56,274 nt of DNA from positions 1 through 56,274 of the forward strand of contig DVHJ01000019.1 in the NCBI GenBank assembly GCA_018712145.1, given 5' to 3'. Position numbers and translations under genes: made by a program. Origin of the DNA: Candidatus Faecousia faecigallinarum. GTDB taxonomy: Bacteria; Bacillota; Clostridia; Oscillospirales; Oscillospiraceae. The notes under the pieces were generated by a model. That model did no database searches. It had not been told where the DNA came from and saw only the letters and a program-made list of their open reading frames with translations. Of this stretch, positions 16,285 through 25,171 are shown in pieces; position 1 is the stretch's first letter, and the number at the start of each line of letters is the position of its first letter.

Positions 16285-17343
16285 CTACTTGGCATCTGCA
16301 AACCAACGGGCTTCCGTTAACCAGCCCATCAGCTCGTCATCAATTTCTTCCTTCCGCTGAACCAGCAAGTGGTGGGTCCAACGGCCCGGATATGGCTCTA
16401 CTGCATATCGGATGCGGGGCGACGCCTGCCGGTAAAATAGGCCGAAGGAAACCAGAATCCCCCGATCCCACTTCCGCCGGGGATGGGACACAAAGGCAAA
16501 TCCGTACTTCCCGGAAAAGGTAATCTGGCTTTTCTGCACCTTAATCCCAGCCGCTCCCACCTGGAACAGCAGGCGGCTGCGGAAAACGGCATAGAGAACC
16601 AGCTCTTCCGGCCTCCCCTGGAAAAACAGCGCTTCTTCCGGCGGCAATGGCCCATAAGCCATCAGCCATCGCGCCAGGACTTCCCGCTGCTCCGGCGTAT
16701 GGAACCAATGCTCCCCCTCCGCCGCCACCGATAAATCCCAGGAAAACCGTTGGGCAAAAGCCTCCACCTCCTGACGGGGCGTCAGATTATCCCGCTCCGG
16801 GTACAATACGGCGGTGGGGCTAGGCCAACGGGCAATGGGGTGGGCGATGGCGTACTGATAGTACTGCCAGGACAAGGTCTCTCCAAAAGAGGTCTTTACA
16901 CTACCCAAGCGCTCCAGCGTTTCCTGGGAAATACTTTCCCACTGCATCATCCGCTGGATAAGCTGAACCATATCCACAACCGGGGAGACAAACAGGCATT
17001 TTTCCAGGCGCTCGTCCGGAAAGGCCAGCAGGCTGAACCATGCACCGATGCTGTTGGCCTGCAGGGCAATCTGGCGCCAATGTTCCCGCAGACTGGCCAG
17101 AACCGCTTGCAGCTCCGGCACCACCCGCCAGGGGACACAGGCGTCTTTTTCCCCCTGGCGGCTGCCGTGACCGGGCAAATCGACGCCCAGCACCTGCCAA
17201 CCCCGTGGGCAAACAACTTCCGCCAAGGCCCTTGCCTCTTCCTTGTGACCATGTTTCCCGTGGACAAAGAAATATAGAGAATCTGATTTATCCCCATATA
17301 AAACAGCCGGCATTTCCCCTATGCTAAAATACAATTCATTCAT
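16285..17343 (-). CDS. Alpha/beta hydrolase fused to a C-terminal DUF5655-like domain
   Basis: A 352-residue protein. The first ~230 residues form a serine hydrolase: oxyanion segment FVHGKHGHKEEA, VDLPGHGSRQG, a nucleophile elbow that appears as LQANSIGAW (ANSIG in place of GxSxG), Asp in YPERD and His in EGEHWFHTPEQ. The last ~110 residues (RPEELVLYAVFRSRLLFQ onward, ending EARWFADAK) look like a DUF5655-type domain; that assignment is tentative. ATG at 17343 lies 6 bases after the stop of the GNAT gene, so translation is probably coupled; an upstream in-frame start lies inside GNAT. Substrate unknown. Confidence 0.7.
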   Translation of the reverse strand: MNELYFSIGEMPAVLYGDKSDSLYFFVHGKHGHKEEARALAEVVCPRGWQVLGVDLPGHGSRQGEKDACVPWRVVPELQAVLASLREHWRQIALQANSIGAWFSLLAFPDERLEKCLFVSPVVDMVQLIQRMMQWESISQETLERLGSVKTSFGETLSWQYYQYAIAHPIARWPSPTAVLYPERDNLTPRQEVEAFAQRFSWDLSVAAEGEHWFHTPEQREVLARWLMAYGPLPPEEALFFQGRPEELVLYAVFRSRLLFQVGAAGIKVQKSQITFSGKYGFAFVSHPRRKWDRGILVSFGLFYRQASPRIRYAVEPYPGRWTHHLLVQRKEEIDDELMGWLTEARWFADAK

Positions 17344-17348
17344 CTTAA

Positions 17349-17960
17349 CTACACCAGCTGACCTGGGCAAACCATCTTCACTTTTGGCGGAAAATCCCGG
17401 TCAAATGCTTCCAGCGCCTTGCTGTCCACTTCATAGCAAGGCGGATCAACGTGAACGCCGTGAAGGCCGGCAGCCTTGGCCGCATCCAGTATGTTGGCCA
17501 AGAAAAACGGTGTGCTAGCAGATAAATCCATTCCCTGCAAATAAATACCGTGCTGGGCAGCTGGGACAAAGCCAAAGCGGCAGTAATATGCCGGATTGCC
17601 GGTAATCACCACCATGGGAAAGCCCAGTGCCTTTGCCCGGGCTAGGGTAAACTCAATCAGCCTGCTGCCAACGCCCCTACCTTGCCACTCTGGCAGTACG
17701 CTCACCGGGCCAAAGAGCAGGGAATCTACTACTCTGCCGTCCTCCGTCTCCAGCCGGCCTTTGGCATAGGCAATTTGGGCAATTATTCTGCCCTTTTCCT
17801 CCACCACATAGTCTAGCTCCGGGACAAAGCAAGTTGCGTTGCGCAGATTGTGCAGCACCAAGTGCTCTGTGCAACCCGGGCGATACACATTCCAAAACGC
17901 TTCCCGAACCAGATTTTCCACTTCACGGTAATCCGTTTCCCGTTCCAAGCGAATTTGCAT
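17349..17960 (-). CDS. GNAT-family N-acetyltransferase
   Basis: A 203-residue acetyl-CoA-dependent transferase beginning MQIRLERETDYREVENL. Of two close ATGs (17966, 17960) the second has better spacing from GGAGG. Motif A (LPEWQGRGVGSRLIEFTL, with Q-x-x-G-x-G) binds the CoA pyrophosphate; it is followed by VVITGNPAYYCRFGFVPA, typical of the COG3153 (YhbS-like) group. It sits in the packed minus-strand run between the ABC-F and hydrolase genes. The acceptor molecule is not deducible. Confidence 0.88.
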   Translation of the reverse strand: MQIRLERETDYREVENLVREAFWNVYRPGCTEHLVLHNLRNATCFVPELDYVVEEKGRIIAQIAYAKGRLETEDGRVVDSLLFGPVSVLPEWQGRGVGSRLIEFTLARAKALGFPMVVITGNPAYYCRFGFVPAAQHGIYLQGMDLSASTPFFLANILDAAKAAGLHGVHVDPPCYEVDSKALEAFDRDFPPKVKMVCPGQLV

Positions 17961-17992
17961 GATCATCCCTCCATTTCCGCTCCCCGCAGTGT

Positions 17993-19867
17993 CTATCCGT
18001 CCAGGGTTTGGGCCGCAGCTTCCCACTGCTCCATTAATCCGGTGAGCATGGATTCCTCCTGCTCCTTTTGTGCCAGCAGCTGAGTTAACCGCTGATAATC
18101 CGAGGCCGCCCCGGCAATCTCGGCTTCCAGATCCTTCAGCCGGTTCTCCTGCTTTTCAATTTCCCGCTCCAGACGGCGAACCTGCTTTTCCAAATCCCGG
18201 GAATTTTCCTTCCGCTCAGGCTTCTGGGGCGCTTTTTTTGCCACAGGCGCCGGTTGTGCCGCCGCCTCATGGGCCAGAATTGCCCGGTACTTTGCATAGC
18301 CACAGGGAAAATCTCGAATTTGTCCATTCTCCAATGCCCATATCCGGTCGGCAAACCGTTCCACGAAATACCGGTCATGGGAAACAAAAATCAGCACGCC
18401 CTCAAATTCCTCAATGGCGCACTCCACCCATTCCCGGGAAGCAATGTCCAAATGGTTGGTTGGCTCGTCCAAAATCAGCAGATTGATTTTTTCATCCATC
18501 AGCATGCACAGCCGCAGGCGGGACTGTTCCCCGCCGGACAGGCTGCCCACCGTTTTGAATACGTCCTCCCCTTGAAACAGGAACGCCCCCAGCCTATCCC
18601 TGGCCGCCTGAGGCGTGAGATTCTTCTCATAGAGCATCGTGTCGTATAGGCTCCGCTCCGGGTGGGCAAAGTGCATGATTTGGGGCAAATAGCCCACCTT
18701 CACCGTGGGGCCGAATTTCACCCGGCCTTCGCAAGGCTCCTGGCCCAGCAGGCACCGGATAAAGGTGGTCTTTCCCGCGCCGTTGTCCCCCAGCAGCGCA
18801 ATGCGCTCGCCACCCTTTACCTTTACATTCACCTGGGAAAACAGCCGCTTTTCCCCAAACGCCTTCCCCAGGTCTCTGGTCTCCAGCACCAGATCTCCCT
18901 GAAAATCCCGTTGAGCAAAAGAAGCGTGCATGGTTTTCTCCACGGTGGGCCGCTTGGTCTTTTCTATCCGCTCCATCCGGTGCTGGATGGACATGGCCCG
19001 GCGGTACAGGGTCCGGTTGTTGATGCCCCAGCCCTTCATCCGCTCCAGGGTGTAGCCCAGCTGCTTCAGCTTGGCCTGCTCCTGCTCATATTGCTTCAGC
19101 TGTAAATTAAACCTAGCCTGCTTCTCTTCAATATAAAATGAATAGTTTCCAGAGTAAAATTCTCCGTGGCCGTCGGTGATTTCCACAATCCGATCGGCCA
19201 CCTGATCCAGGAAATACCGGTCGTGGGAAATGGTGAGCACTGTGCCCTTAAACCGGTGGATATACGCCTCCAGCCACTCCACACTCTTTAAGTCCAGGTG
19301 GTTCGTGGGCTCGTCCAGCAGGAGAATTTCCGTCTGCTCCAGCAGGAGCCTGGCCAAATTTACCCGGGTTTTCTCCCCACCGGACAGGTCGGCGAAAGCC
19401 TGCTGGCGCATGGCGGCGGGAATCCCCAAGCCGTTGCACACCTTATCCGTATTGACGTCCATGTCATAGCCGCCCTCCGCCGCAAAACGCCCGGATAGCC
19501 GGTCATACTCATTGAGCACATCTTTGTTGGCCGTGGCTGCCATCTGGGTTTCCAATTCCGCCATCCGCCGGCGCATCCGCAACAGAGGGCGGAAAGCAGA
19601 ACGGAGCACATCTTCCACCGTGCTGCCCTGGGGATACCGGGGAATCTGGCTGATGAGGCCCAGCCGCTTACCTGGATTTACATAAACTTCGCCCTGGTCG
19701 TACCCAATTTCCCCGGTGAGAATGCGAAACAAGGTGGTCTTACCGCAGCCGTTGCGGCCCAAAATGGCCACGCACTCCCCTTCTTGCACCTGGAAGCTGA
19801 GGCCGTCCAGCAAATTATCTCCAATTTCAAAGGATTTGACCAAATCCTTCACTGCAATATCAATCAT
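17993..19867 (-). CDS. ABC-F family ATPase (duplicated ATP-binding cassette, no membrane domain)
   Basis: A 624-residue soluble twin-cassette protein. Walker A: GRNGCGKTT (about 37) and GDNGAGKTT (about 362). Signatures LSGGEKTR and LSGGEQSR, each followed by LLLDEPTNHLD/LILDEPTNHLD, define ABC-F. The linker between cassettes is charged (KQARFNLQLKQYEQEQ) and the C-terminus has a long coiled coil (about 560-620), as in YdiF/Uup-type proteins that act on ribosomes. GGAGA precedes ATG by 6 bases; the start overlaps the RNase M5-like gene by 8 bases. Antibiotic protection is not implied by the sequence. Confidence 0.93.
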   Translation of the reverse strand: MIDIAVKDLVKSFEIGDNLLDGLSFQVQEGECVAILGRNGCGKTTLFRILTGEIGYDQGEVYVNPGKRLGLISQIPRYPQGSTVEDVLRSAFRPLLRMRRRMAELETQMAATANKDVLNEYDRLSGRFAAEGGYDMDVNTDKVCNGLGIPAAMRQQAFADLSGGEKTRVNLARLLLEQTEILLLDEPTNHLDLKSVEWLEAYIHRFKGTVLTISHDRYFLDQVADRIVEITDGHGEFYSGNYSFYIEEKQARFNLQLKQYEQEQAKLKQLGYTLERMKGWGINNRTLYRRAMSIQHRMERIEKTKRPTVEKTMHASFAQRDFQGDLVLETRDLGKAFGEKRLFSQVNVKVKGGERIALLGDNGAGKTTFIRCLLGQEPCEGRVKFGPTVKVGYLPQIMHFAHPERSLYDTMLYEKNLTPQAARDRLGAFLFQGEDVFKTVGSLSGGEQSRLRLCMLMDEKINLLILDEPTNHLDIASREWVECAIEEFEGVLIFVSHDRYFVERFADRIWALENGQIRDFPCGYAKYRAILAHEAAAQPAPVAKKAPQKPERKENSRDLEKQVRRLEREIEKQENRLKDLEAEIAGAASDYQRLTQLLAQKEQEESMLTGLMEQWEAAAQTLDG

Positions 19868-20465
19868 CGTGTTTCTCCAATTTCTCCTCCAGCAGCGCTG
19901 ACAGTGCCTGCCGGGTATACAACAGGTTCAGCGCCTGGAGCATGGCGTTTGTGCTCATCTGTTCCGGCAAATCCAGCAGCCGCAGCAAAGCCCGGCGCTT
20001 TCCGGCGCTGTTTGGCCTGCCGGACAGGCCCAGGTCATACAGGTCCGCTTTGGTCAGCTCCCCTTCCTTCTGTTGGGGCTGTCCTTCCTCGAAGGTTGCG
20101 CCGGCCCGGCGAAGGGCGGCCAACAAAATCTCCGGCGGCATACCCTCTACCCCCAGCTTTCCTTCCTTGCCCGGCGCCGGCTTCCTGCGCTCCTTCCCGG
20201 GGATATCCGGAATATAGGCCTGCTTCAGCTGGCCGGCAGGAATGGCCCCCTTGAGGTAATTCCGAATGACGAATCCCGCCCCGTCCGAATCGGTGAGCAA
20301 AATGAGGCCCCGAGTTTCCGCCGCCCGGCGCAGCAAACTCAGCAGGGCCTTGTCCTGCATAATGCCAAAGCCATGGGTCTCCAGGATGGTGGCGTCCACC
20401 ACCTGGGCCAGGGTGTTTTTGTCATAACGCCCCTCCACCACAATCACTTCCCGCACCTTAACCAT
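19860..20465 (-). CDS. Toprim/DUF4093 protein, RNase M5-like
   Basis: A 201-residue Toprim nuclease-fold protein. The start at 20465 (MVKVREVIVVEGRYDK) has AGGAGG 6 bases upstream, rejecting the longer frame. Metal-binding Toprim motifs are VVEGRYDK and LTDSDGAGF, followed by IPDIPGKERRK and a C-terminal helical DUF4093 domain. RNase M5 of Bacillus matures 5S rRNA; this clostridial variant differs from classical RnmV (EGRYDK for EGKDD) and lacks the usual ksgA neighbour, so 5S maturation is plausible rather than certain. It overlaps holA by 8 bases. Confidence 0.82.
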   Translation of the reverse strand: MVKVREVIVVEGRYDKNTLAQVVDATILETHGFGIMQDKALLSLLRRAAETRGLILLTDSDGAGFVIRNYLKGAIPAGQLKQAYIPDIPGKERRKPAPGKEGKLGVEGMPPEILLAALRRAGATFEEGQPQQKEGELTKADLYDLGLSGRPNSAGKRRALLRLLDLPEQMSTNAMLQALNLLYTRQALSALLEEKLEKHDD

Positions 20466-21504
20466 GCTGCGCCTCCTGGGCCAACTGCAACAGCAGCAGT
20501 TCCAACAGCCGTTCCGGCCGGTCATAAGAGGTTTTCAACTGCATGTCCGTCTCCAGAATCATCGCCATGGCCCGGCGGAGAAACTGGGGAGAAAACCGGC
20601 GCGCCGCCGGCATGGCTCTTTTGGCGATGAATTCCGGCGTACCGGTTAGACGCATCAAATCCCCAATGCCATACCCTGCTTCCCCCAGAATTCTGGCGGC
20701 GGACAGCCGCCGGAAATGGGCCCCCACAGCCCCTAAAATCGAAATCGGTTCCTGCTGATTTTCCAGCAAAACATGCAGCTTCTGCAAAGCGCCAAAGTAA
20801 TTTCCATCGCCCAAATCGTCGGTCATCCGGAACACGGCAATGTCCAAAACCGGTTCGGTAACTGCGTCAATGTCCCCCTGCCGGATCTCCGGTTCCTGGG
20901 CATAGGCGGCAATTTTTTCAATCTCCCGGTCCAGGGTAAACATGAAGCCGCCGGTGAGCGCAATGAGGTAGCGGCTCAGGTCCCGGGAAATGACCTTCCC
21001 CCGGCGCTGAAAATGCCGGGCAATCCAGGCAATCAGCGCCTTTTCCCCCTGTTTCTGAAACTCCACCAGCTGCACATGCTGTTTAATGGCGGCAGACAAA
21101 TTTCTCATCCTGCCGTCCGGCTTGTAGGGTATACCCCAGTAGGCAAATACCACACAGCAGTAGGGCGGCAGATCGGCCAACAGGGCAATTACTTGTTTCC
21201 GCTCTTCCTCCGGCAGGGCAAATAAGTCCACATCGTCCACCTGGAGCATGGTGCGCTGGCCCAGCATGGGCAAATTCTCAGCGCAGTTCAGCAGCGCCTC
21301 GCCGGAAAAATTCTCGGTGGTGAAGCGGTGGTAGTTAAACTCCTCCGCCACCGGATCAATCAGCTTTTCCTTGAGCCGGCGCAGGCTGCTGAGGAGCAAA
21401 TAGGTCTCCTCGCCGTAGAACAAGTAGGCGTTGCCAATGTTGCCCGCCGAAATCGCGGCGCTGAACTGCGCATAGGTCAACTGAGTCGTATCCTTTTTTG
21501 CCAT
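20458..21504 (-). CDS. holA: DNA polymerase III subunit delta
   Basis: A 348-residue clamp-loader subunit that opens the beta sliding clamp. Recognisable by NAYLFYGEETYLL near residue 25, the conserved LPMLGQRTMLQVDDVD region and the C-terminal segment ARRFSPQFLRRAMAMILETD with the following LLELLLLQL. Typical length 330-350. It directly follows comEC (6-base gap), the usual order in Firmicutes. GAGGA upstream. Confidence 0.92.
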   Translation of the reverse strand: MAKKDTTQLTYAQFSAAISAGNIGNAYLFYGEETYLLLSSLRRLKEKLIDPVAEEFNYHRFTTENFSGEALLNCAENLPMLGQRTMLQVDDVDLFALPEEERKQVIALLADLPPYCCVVFAYWGIPYKPDGRMRNLSAAIKQHVQLVEFQKQGEKALIAWIARHFQRRGKVISRDLSRYLIALTGGFMFTLDREIEKIAAYAQEPEIRQGDIDAVTEPVLDIAVFRMTDDLGDGNYFGALQKLHVLLENQQEPISILGAVGAHFRRLSAARILGEAGYGIGDLMRLTGTPEFIAKRAMPAARRFSPQFLRRAMAMILETDMQLKTSYDRPERLLELLLLQLAQEAQHG

Positions 21505-21510
21505 GGCACA

Positions 21511-23739
21511 TTATCCTCTGAAAATTAGCGTTCCAGACTGATCCGTCCGCAAAATCCGGCAGCCTTCCCCGGCTATTCTGGCCAACGTCTGCTCCGCCGG
21601 ATGGCCATAGGCATTGTCACCCACGGAGATGGCCACCACTTCCGGCCGGGTTACCCGCAATAGCGGCAGGCCTGTGGAAGTTTCCGCGCCGTGGTGCCCA
21701 GCCACCAGCAATTCTATGTCCGGTAAGCTGTGGGTTTCCAGCAGAAGCCGTTCTGTCTGCCTGCTCATATCGCCGGTAATCAGTGTATCATATTCCCCAG
21801 CGGTAAACAATACCGAAACTCCGGAATCATTGCCATTTCGCTGTTGCAGAGGCGCAAATATATGTAATACTGCATCATCCCAGGTCAGCTGCAAATCCTC
21901 CTCCACCAATACCGTGCGGCTGCCGCCCTGGGCAGCCAAGGTCTGGCACGCCTCGTCGCCGGAAGGGGGCAGGTACAGCCGGTCTACCGGTATGCGGTCC
22001 AGCAAATGAGCAGCGCCAGATACATGGTCCTGGTCAAAATGGGTAAGGATCAGACCGTCAATGTGAAATACGCCCCAGCTCTGCAAATGCCGCGCCGCTT
22101 TCTCCCCGGCGTCCTCCCCATCGCCACCGCAATCCACCACATAAGTTTTGCCGCCGGCCTGTAGCACAACGCATTGGCCCTGCCCCACATCCAGCACCCG
22201 CACCAGAAACCGGTTGCCCAGCGGCTCTGCCAAGCCCAGCGCCACAGACAGCAGCAAGGCCGCCCCCAGGCCCAGGCCAAAGACCTTCTTCCCCCGGAAC
22301 CGGCACAGGGCAAACATGCCCAGCATCAGCACCGCAAACCATACCCAGGCGGCAAGATAGGGACTTTCCGCCGGAAATACCGCCGCAAACGGCAGTTCCC
22401 CCAGAAAATTGCTCACCGCCAGAATATACCGAATCAGCCAGGCAACTACCCAAGCCACAATTCTACCCAGAGGCATCCACAGATAGCTCAGCACGCAGGC
22501 GGCAATCTCCCCGTAAAATGCCAGACTGACCGCCCACAAAGTGAGCAAATTGGTCACCGGCGACACCAGACTCATCACGCCAAAGGTGCAGGCAACGATG
22601 GGCGCAGTAAACGCCGTTGCGCTCAACGTAACCGCCACGGAGTTGGCTGCGGCCCGTTGGCAACGCTGCATCCAGCCTTTTCCCTTCTTCACCCGCCGGG
22701 TCAGCCACCGGTACAGCCGCCCGGAGAAACACAAAATACCGGCCACCGCAGCAACGGACAGTTGGAAACTGGCAGAAGCCGCCGTCAAGGGATTTGCCGT
22801 CAGCAAGCATAGGGCCGCAAAGGCCAGCGCCGTCGGCGGGTCATACTCCCGGCGGACAAGCCCTGCTATCAGCGCCAAAGTCAGCATCACCGCCGATCGG
22901 GTAACCGACGGGGTGAATCCAGCCACGGCGGAAAACAAAAACAACACCGGAATGCCAATCACGGCGGAAATTACCCGGTGGCGAAAGGTCAGCGCATAGA
23001 CCAGGGCAAATAAAATGACCAAGTGCATGCCGGAAACAGCAACCACATGGGAAATACCGGACAGGGACATGGCGTTTTCTTCCCGGTAGGTTAAACCGCT
23101 GCGTTCGCCCAGCAACAGGGCCTGGGCAAACGCCGCTGTGTCAGCTGGAAACAGATCGGAAATCCGCCGGTTTAACGTCCAGCGGACGTTAGCCGGCCAT
23201 TCTGCCAGGCCGGCTTGCCCCGGAACCACCTGGGCCTCTCCTCGGGCGTAAGCCAGCAGGAAAATGCCGTTAGAGCGGTGGTAGGTGGGCTGTTGGCTGC
23301 CGCCGTCTGCTGTCAGGCGGAGTTGAGCCGAGACATGCACCGTGTCCCCCGGCTCCGGCTGGATTCCGCTGGCATATAGACGCACCTTGTACCGCTGCCC
23401 GGACAGGGAGATCACACCGTCTACCGAATATCCGTAGGCTGATTCCTGAGGATAGTCCCGGACAGTCAGCGCAATCTCCCGGGTTTCACCGTCGGCCTGG
23501 CGCGCCGGAGACAGGAACAGGGCGTCGTATGTCCAAAACCAGGAAAATCCCAGGGACAGTCCCAGGCAAACACACAGCCCCACCCGGAAACCCTTTTCCC
23601 GCCGGGCCAAGAAAAGGAGCAGGCCACAGGCCAAAAGCGCCGCCAGCGCCGCCGCCAAGGCCCACCACCCCGGCGCAGTATAGGTACCCACGCCGCAGGC
23701 TGCGCCAAACCCCAGGGTAAACCACATGAACTTGCGCAT
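21511..23739 (-). CDS. comEC: ComEC/Rec2 DNA-uptake channel with C-terminal metallo-beta-lactamase domain
   Basis: A 742-residue polytopic membrane protein. ATG at 23739 is preferred (GGAGG 7-8 bases away) over an in-frame GTG at 23745 that abuts the ribosome site. N-terminus has two to three TM segments and a DUF4131 region; a Competence domain follows (LLGERSGL, then AVSGMHLVILFAL and many TM helices). The C-terminal ~250 residues form an MBL domain with VLDVGQGQCVVL, LILTHFDQDHVSGA (HxxxDH) and AGHHGAETS. It imports single-stranded DNA in competence; comEA is elsewhere in the window (46963-47316). First gene of the minus-strand run ending at AlkD. Confidence 0.93.
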   Translation of the reverse strand: MRKFMWFTLGFGAACGVGTYTAPGWWALAAALAALLACGLLLFLARREKGFRVGLCVCLGLSLGFSWFWTYDALFLSPARQADGETREIALTVRDYPQESAYGYSVDGVISLSGQRYKVRLYASGIQPEPGDTVHVSAQLRLTADGGSQQPTYHRSNGIFLLAYARGEAQVVPGQAGLAEWPANVRWTLNRRISDLFPADTAAFAQALLLGERSGLTYREENAMSLSGISHVVAVSGMHLVILFALVYALTFRHRVISAVIGIPVLFLFSAVAGFTPSVTRSAVMLTLALIAGLVRREYDPPTALAFAALCLLTANPLTAASASFQLSVAAVAGILCFSGRLYRWLTRRVKKGKGWMQRCQRAAANSVAVTLSATAFTAPIVACTFGVMSLVSPVTNLLTLWAVSLAFYGEIAACVLSYLWMPLGRIVAWVVAWLIRYILAVSNFLGELPFAAVFPAESPYLAAWVWFAVLMLGMFALCRFRGKKVFGLGLGAALLLSVALGLAEPLGNRFLVRVLDVGQGQCVVLQAGGKTYVVDCGGDGEDAGEKAARHLQSWGVFHIDGLILTHFDQDHVSGAAHLLDRIPVDRLYLPPSGDEACQTLAAQGGSRTVLVEEDLQLTWDDAVLHIFAPLQQRNGNDSGVSVLFTAGEYDTLITGDMSRQTERLLLETHSLPDIELLVAGHHGAETSTGLPLLRVTRPEVVAISVGDNAYGHPAEQTLARIAGEGCRILRTDQSGTLIFRG

Positions 23740-23839
23740 AGACACCCCTCCCGTCTGCCGTGCTTTTTCTTAGCATATCACAAATGTAAATTTGGCGCAA
23801 GGTGCCGGTTTTTTGGGCCCTCAGGCGAATTGGCCCCAA

Positions 23840-23890
23840 CAGCAGCAAGCTTGCCAAGTTTCTCTGCGGGGATGCGGATTGCCGCACCAG
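23840..23890. repeat. Fragment of the MITE-like repeat
   Basis: This stretch resembles the internal part of the repeat at 23928-24107 (CTTGCCA, then TCTGCGGGGA and CGGATTGCCGCA), without either terminal GTCATTGCGA. A decayed or truncated copy. Confidence 0.55.
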
Positions 23891-23927
23891 CGCCTTGCAA
23901 CCGCAGACGCGTTACCGTCTTCAGCAC

Positions 23928-24107
23928 GTCATTGCGAGGAGCGAAGCGACGTGGCAATCCGCTTCTCCTTGCAGTAGCACATAGCGATAAGCAGTACTTT
24001 AGGCGAACTCGTAACTGTCTACGAATTCGCCCGTGCAACAGCTAACTTGCCAGGCTTCCCTGCGGGGAAACGGATTGCCGCAGGTGTGCGCACTGGTGCG
24101 CAATGAC
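23928..24107. repeat. MITE-like repeat with inverted ends, copy A
   Basis: The element starts GTCATTGCGAGGAGCGAAGC and ends TGCGCAATGAC, so its ends are inverted copies of GTCATTGCG. It contains an internal hairpin (GGCGAACTCG / ACGAATTCGCC) and the segment CTGCGGGGAAACGGATTGCC. The left end, with CGAAGCGACGTGGCAATCC, is a dispersed repeat seen in many bacterial genomes. No coding sequence. 180 bp. Confidence 0.75.
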
Positions 24108-24150
24108 AAACTCGGCAGGTGTGCGCGCACCCAGACACGGCTGCAATGTA

Positions 24151-24210
24151 CCAGCTTTCCGCCAGGGGACGCGGATTGCCACGCCAGTGTGCGCACTGGC
24201 TCGCAATGAC
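24151..24210. repeat. Partial MITE-like repeat, right end only
   Basis: CGGATTGCC, a GTGTGCGCACTGG segment and a terminal TCGCAATGAC match the right ends of copies A and C. The left end is missing. Confidence 0.6.
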
Positions 24211-24264
24211 ATGCAAAAACTTGCAAGGTGTCAGCGTTTGCAAGGACGCTACAGCCTCCCCCCT

Positions 24265-24517
24265 GTCATTGCGAGGAGCGAAGCGACGTGGCAATCCGTT
24301 CTCCTTGCGGCAGTACAAAACGAAAAGGAATACTTTTGGCGAATACGTAAGGCGTTACGAATTCGCCCAAGGCAGTGCCAACTTGCCAGGCTTCCCTGCG
24401 GGGAAACGGATTGCCGCACCTCGTCGCCCCAAAGTCCGCCATGCCCAGCTCCCTTGGGGCTCCTCTCCCCACAAAGGGTACCCCTTTGCGGGGCCCCATG
24501 CACTGGTTCGCAATGAC
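24265..24517. repeat. MITE-like repeat with inverted ends, copy C
   Basis: Begins with the same 20 bases as copy A and ends TTCGCAATGAC. The internal hairpin is better here (GGCGAATACGTAA / TTACGAATTCGCC). About 75 bp longer than copy A because of an extra segment after GGATTGCCGCA (roughly 24420-24495) that itself contains CAAAGGGTACCCCTTTG, a perfect palindrome. 253 bp. Confidence 0.75.
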
Positions 24518-24738
24518 ATGCTGAAGACGGAGGCAGGTCAGCGGGAAGCCGTCTGCCGGCCTTCTTTCATCAGCCGGTAACCCATCATGGACAAACCTTC
24601 ACCGGATTTTGGGCTTTTGGGGATAATGCAGCGAAATATGGCGCAAGCTGTTCCATACTCCCTCCCCGCCCGGGCATGTACCCCGGGCAATGCAGCATAA
24701 AATTTCTGTGGGGAGCTCCTGAAGTAGAAGATTGCGCC

Positions 24739-24767
24739 TTGCGCTTTTCGACGGAATCTGATATCAT
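24739..24767 (+). promoter_or_regulatory. Candidate promoter of the two membrane-protein genes
   Basis: TTGCGC (24739-24744) and TATCAT (24762-24767) with a 17-base spacer; predicted start near 24774, about 35 bases before the ATG. Confidence 0.5.
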
Positions 24768-24807
24768 ATTCCCAAAATACACTCCCATTTTTATGCGCGG
24801 AGGAGAA

Positions 24808-25152
24808 ATGATGAAAATCCTACAGTCTATCGGCCGTTTTTTGAAGTCCGCCTGGCAATTTGTATTTTGTTTCCGGAAAGCATTCCTGGCCTTGCCAGTG
24901 GTGGTGACCGCCATTGTATTTGCCCGGCGAAATCTAGCCCAGCTGCCTGCCAGAGTTGGCCTCATTCTGTCCACTAACGGGACGTTTTCCCTGCTGATTA
25001 CGAAGCACCAGGCTGTATACGGATGTCTTGCGCTTACCTTTCTTTGCTTGGTGTTTATGGCACTATCCCGCAAGGCATTTTATCCGTGGCTAATCTCTGT
25101 CATAACGTTGGCACTGCCGCCTCTGCTGTTATTACTGAATCAACTATTCTAA
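24808..25152 (+). CDS. Small membrane protein of unknown function
   Basis: A 114-residue protein from ATG 24808 (or the adjacent ATG 24811, which has better spacing from GGAGG). A longer frame reaching back to 24676 crosses the promoter. Two likely TM segments are visible: near 22-45 (FRKAFLALPVVVTAIVFA) and after about 70 (LALTFLCLVFMAL, then a very hydrophobic C-terminus ending LLLLLNQLF), so two to three helices. No family recognised. The 19-base gap to the next membrane-protein gene suggests an operon. Confidence 0.7.
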   Translation: MMKILQSIGRFLKSAWQFVFCFRKAFLALPVVVTAIVFARRNLAQLPARVGLILSTNGTFSLLITKHQAVYGCLALTFLCLVFMALSRKAFYPWLISVITLALPPLLLLLNQLF

Positions 25153-25171
25153 AAGCACGGAGGTAGGTTAT

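Larger units (their letters stand above)
23740..24807. other. Non-coding region carrying the repeats and a promoter
   Basis: About 1.07 kb between comEC and the next gene. The repeat copies fill 23840-24517. From 24518 to 24738 I see no gene, only short GC-rich palindromic sequence. A promoter for the plus-strand pair lies at 24739-24767. All open frames here are short, overlapping and lack ribosome sites. Confidence 0.7.

Noticed and set aside
23928..24517. Insertion sequence
   Set aside because: Inverted ends are present but there is no transposase frame; non-autonomous repeat is the better description.
24585..25073. A 162-codon minus-strand frame
   Set aside because: Antisense to the small membrane protein, which has a better start, ribosome site and TM pattern.
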